DNA of 39,999 bases, taken from positions 1 to 39,999 of the forward strand of contig JAASSY010000003.1 in NCBI GenBank assembly GCA_021767645.1, read 5' to 3'. The DNA comes from Candidatus Parcubacteria bacterium (lineage in GTDB: Bacteria; Patescibacteriota; Minisyncoccia; Phycocordibacterales; UBA918). Shown piece after piece: positions 39,393 to 39,999 of the stretch; the first letter of the stretch is position 1, and each line of letters starts with the position of its first letter. The position numbers and the translations under genes are program-made. The notes under the pieces were generated by a model, which did no database searches, had not been told where the DNA came from, and saw nothing but the letters and a program-made list of their open reading frames with translations.

Positions 39393-39758
39393 ATGAATTT
39401 CAACACGCCAATGCTTCCAGCCGTCAAGTTTGCCATCGTCATTGTGCTAGCAATAGCGGTTGTGATCTACGCCCAAGTAGTATGGCAGCAGTACCAAGAA
39501 AGTCAGCAGGTAGTAGAGAATGAAGTCACTGAACCGATAGTTGATACAAGTCCACAGCCCACCGGTAGTCTGACCGATGCAGAACGCCAAGCAGCTTTTG
39601 CGGAGCTACGACAACAAATCGGCACGTCGACCATGACTGATGCAGAACGCCAAGCAGCCTTCGAGCGTCTTAGAGCTGAACAGACTGCCTCAGGTGCAGT
39701 CTTGACTGATGCAGAACGCCAAGCAGCTTTTGCGGAGCTGCGTGCACAGCAAAACTAG
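39393..39758 (+). CDS. Membrane-anchored protein with three TDAERQAAF repeats
   Basis: 121 residues: hydrophobic helix (about 10-30), a short acidic linker, then three helical repeats T-D-A-E-R-Q-A-A-F-x-x-L-R spaced 21 and 23 residues apart to the C-terminus. The DNA core (GATGCAGAACGCCAAGCAGC) is identical in all three copies (39576, 39639, 39708), so the duplication is recent or gene-converted. It follows the surface protein by 28 nt and ends at a terminator. No family recognised; a coiled-coil spacer or binding repeat is likely. Confidence 0.65.
   Translation: MNFNTPMLPAVKFAIVIVLAIAVVIYAQVVWQQYQESQQVVENEVTEPIVDTSPQPTGSLTDAERQAAFAELRQQIGTSTMTDAERQAAFERLRAEQTASGAVLTDAERQAAFAELRAQQN
39576..39727 (+). 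repeat. Triple 20-bp direct repeat inside the gene
   Basis: Three exact copies of GATGCAGAACGCCAAGCAGC at 39576-39595, 39639-39658 and 39708-39727; spacing 63 and 69 bp, in frame. Coding repeats, not CRISPR. Confidence 0.95.
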
Positions 39759-39789
39759 TCGTTGTACGTAGAGTCGTCAAAACTACAAA

Positions 39790-39816
39790 AAACGAGCTGC
39801 CCCGGGCAGCTCGTTT
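39790..39816 (+). terminator. Intrinsic terminator
   Basis: AAACGAGCTGCCC and complement GGGCAGCTCGTTT around a CG-rich centre, 31 nt after the repeat-protein stop codon, followed by a weak T-tract. Confidence 0.85.
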
Positions 39817-39866
39817 CTGTGTAAAACTGAGTTGTTATATGTCCTGTAAGGTTATACTAACAGTAT

Positions 39867-39999
39867 ATGAAAAATTTATCTTTCCTCATCATCGCCGTTA
39901 CGTTACTCATCGGTCTTGACTACGTCGGCGCGTGGACCGCACCGACAAATAACCCGCCAAACCAAAATGTAGCCGCTCCGGTGCATACTGGCACTGCCA
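39867..39999 (+). CDS. Exported protein, 5' part only (cut by window end)
   Basis: 44 codons visible: MKNLSFLIIAVTLLIGLDYV then AWTAPTNNPPNQN, a signal peptide and the start of a Pro/Asn-rich mature part. TATACT ends 8 nt before ATG, with no SD. Reads open to the end of the window. No family can be assigned. Confidence 0.6.
   Translation, partial: MKNLSFLIIAVTLLIGLDYVGAWTAPTNNPPNQNVAAPVHTGTA

Noticed and set aside
39576-39727. CRISPR-like regular repeats
   Set aside because: Only three copies, in frame inside a coding gene, unequal spacing and no palindromic repeat or cas genes.
1-39999. Insertion sequences, transposases, integrases, prophage genes
   Set aside because: None of the ORFs shows such motifs, and no long terminal inverted repeats with target duplications were seen.

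Overview
The window looks like a chromosome fragment from a small-genome, ultra-small bacterium of the Candidate Phyla Radiation (Patescibacteria), most likely the Parcubacteria/Paceibacteria side. This is an inference from gene content and style. Core information genes (rpsL, rpsG, fusA, rpmB, nusA, rny, hup) are mixed with a type IV pilus cassette, ComEC-type DNA uptake proteins, clade-style secreted proteins (a GWISLN-module surface protein, a thrombospondin-type-3 calcium-binding protein, several signal-peptide ORFans), a trigger factor without its PPIase domain, a phosphoglycerate kinase with altered substrate motifs, and almost no biosynthesis. UGA is used as a stop (recJ, the second prepilin gene), so the genetic code is 11. 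No 16S gene is present, so lower taxonomy is open.

Layout. 1-9.4 kb: MscS channel, secreted trypsin-like protease, tRNA-Gly, a possible 0.1-kb small RNA, HU, a lone prephenate dehydratase, RNase Y, ClpP, two small Shine-Dalgarno (SD)-led genes, a cluster of three related RNA hairpin motifs, trigger factor and two exported or membrane ORFans. 9.5-12 kb: pyrophosphatase and NusA, convergent on a 17-bp hairpin terminator. 12-18.9 kb: type IV pilus operon pilB-pilC plus three pilin-like genes. 18.9-21.7 kb: tightly packed tpiA-pgk-YbaK-NUDIX operon. 21.8-24.9 kb: HIT, RecJ, a TrpR-like regulator flanked by two copies of one palindrome, RNase H. 24.9-25.5 kb: two small SD-led genes, the second behind an attenuator-like leader. 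25.5-28.6 kb: ComEC split into a membrane part and a separate metallo-beta-lactamase part, with superoxide dismutase between them on the other strand. 28.6-30.9 kb: L28, site-2 protease, S12, S7. 30.9-35.6 kb: accessory genes separating rpsG from fusA. 35.7-40 kb: EF-G, a hairpin-rich non-coding stretch, surface proteins and a gene cut by the window end.

Two kinds of gene start recur. Most first-in-transcript genes have a sigma70-like -10 hexamer only 6-10 nt before the start codon and no SD, which implies leaderless mRNAs. A minority of small genes of unknown function have full promoters, 25-45-nt leaders, strong AGGAG-type SDs and often their own terminators. Terminators are abundant: nearly every convergent gene pair shares one long perfect hairpin.

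The most unusual items are: the three-copy RNA motif with entirely different stem sequences but the same flanks and loop size (6.8-7.1 kb); the attenuator-like leader before a 36-codon gene (25.2-25.4 kb); the duplicated 20-bp palindrome around the TrpR-like gene; the hairpin array after fusA; and an S12 protein that carries Arg at the classic streptomycin-resistance position together with a one-residue deletion in its second streptomycin loop.
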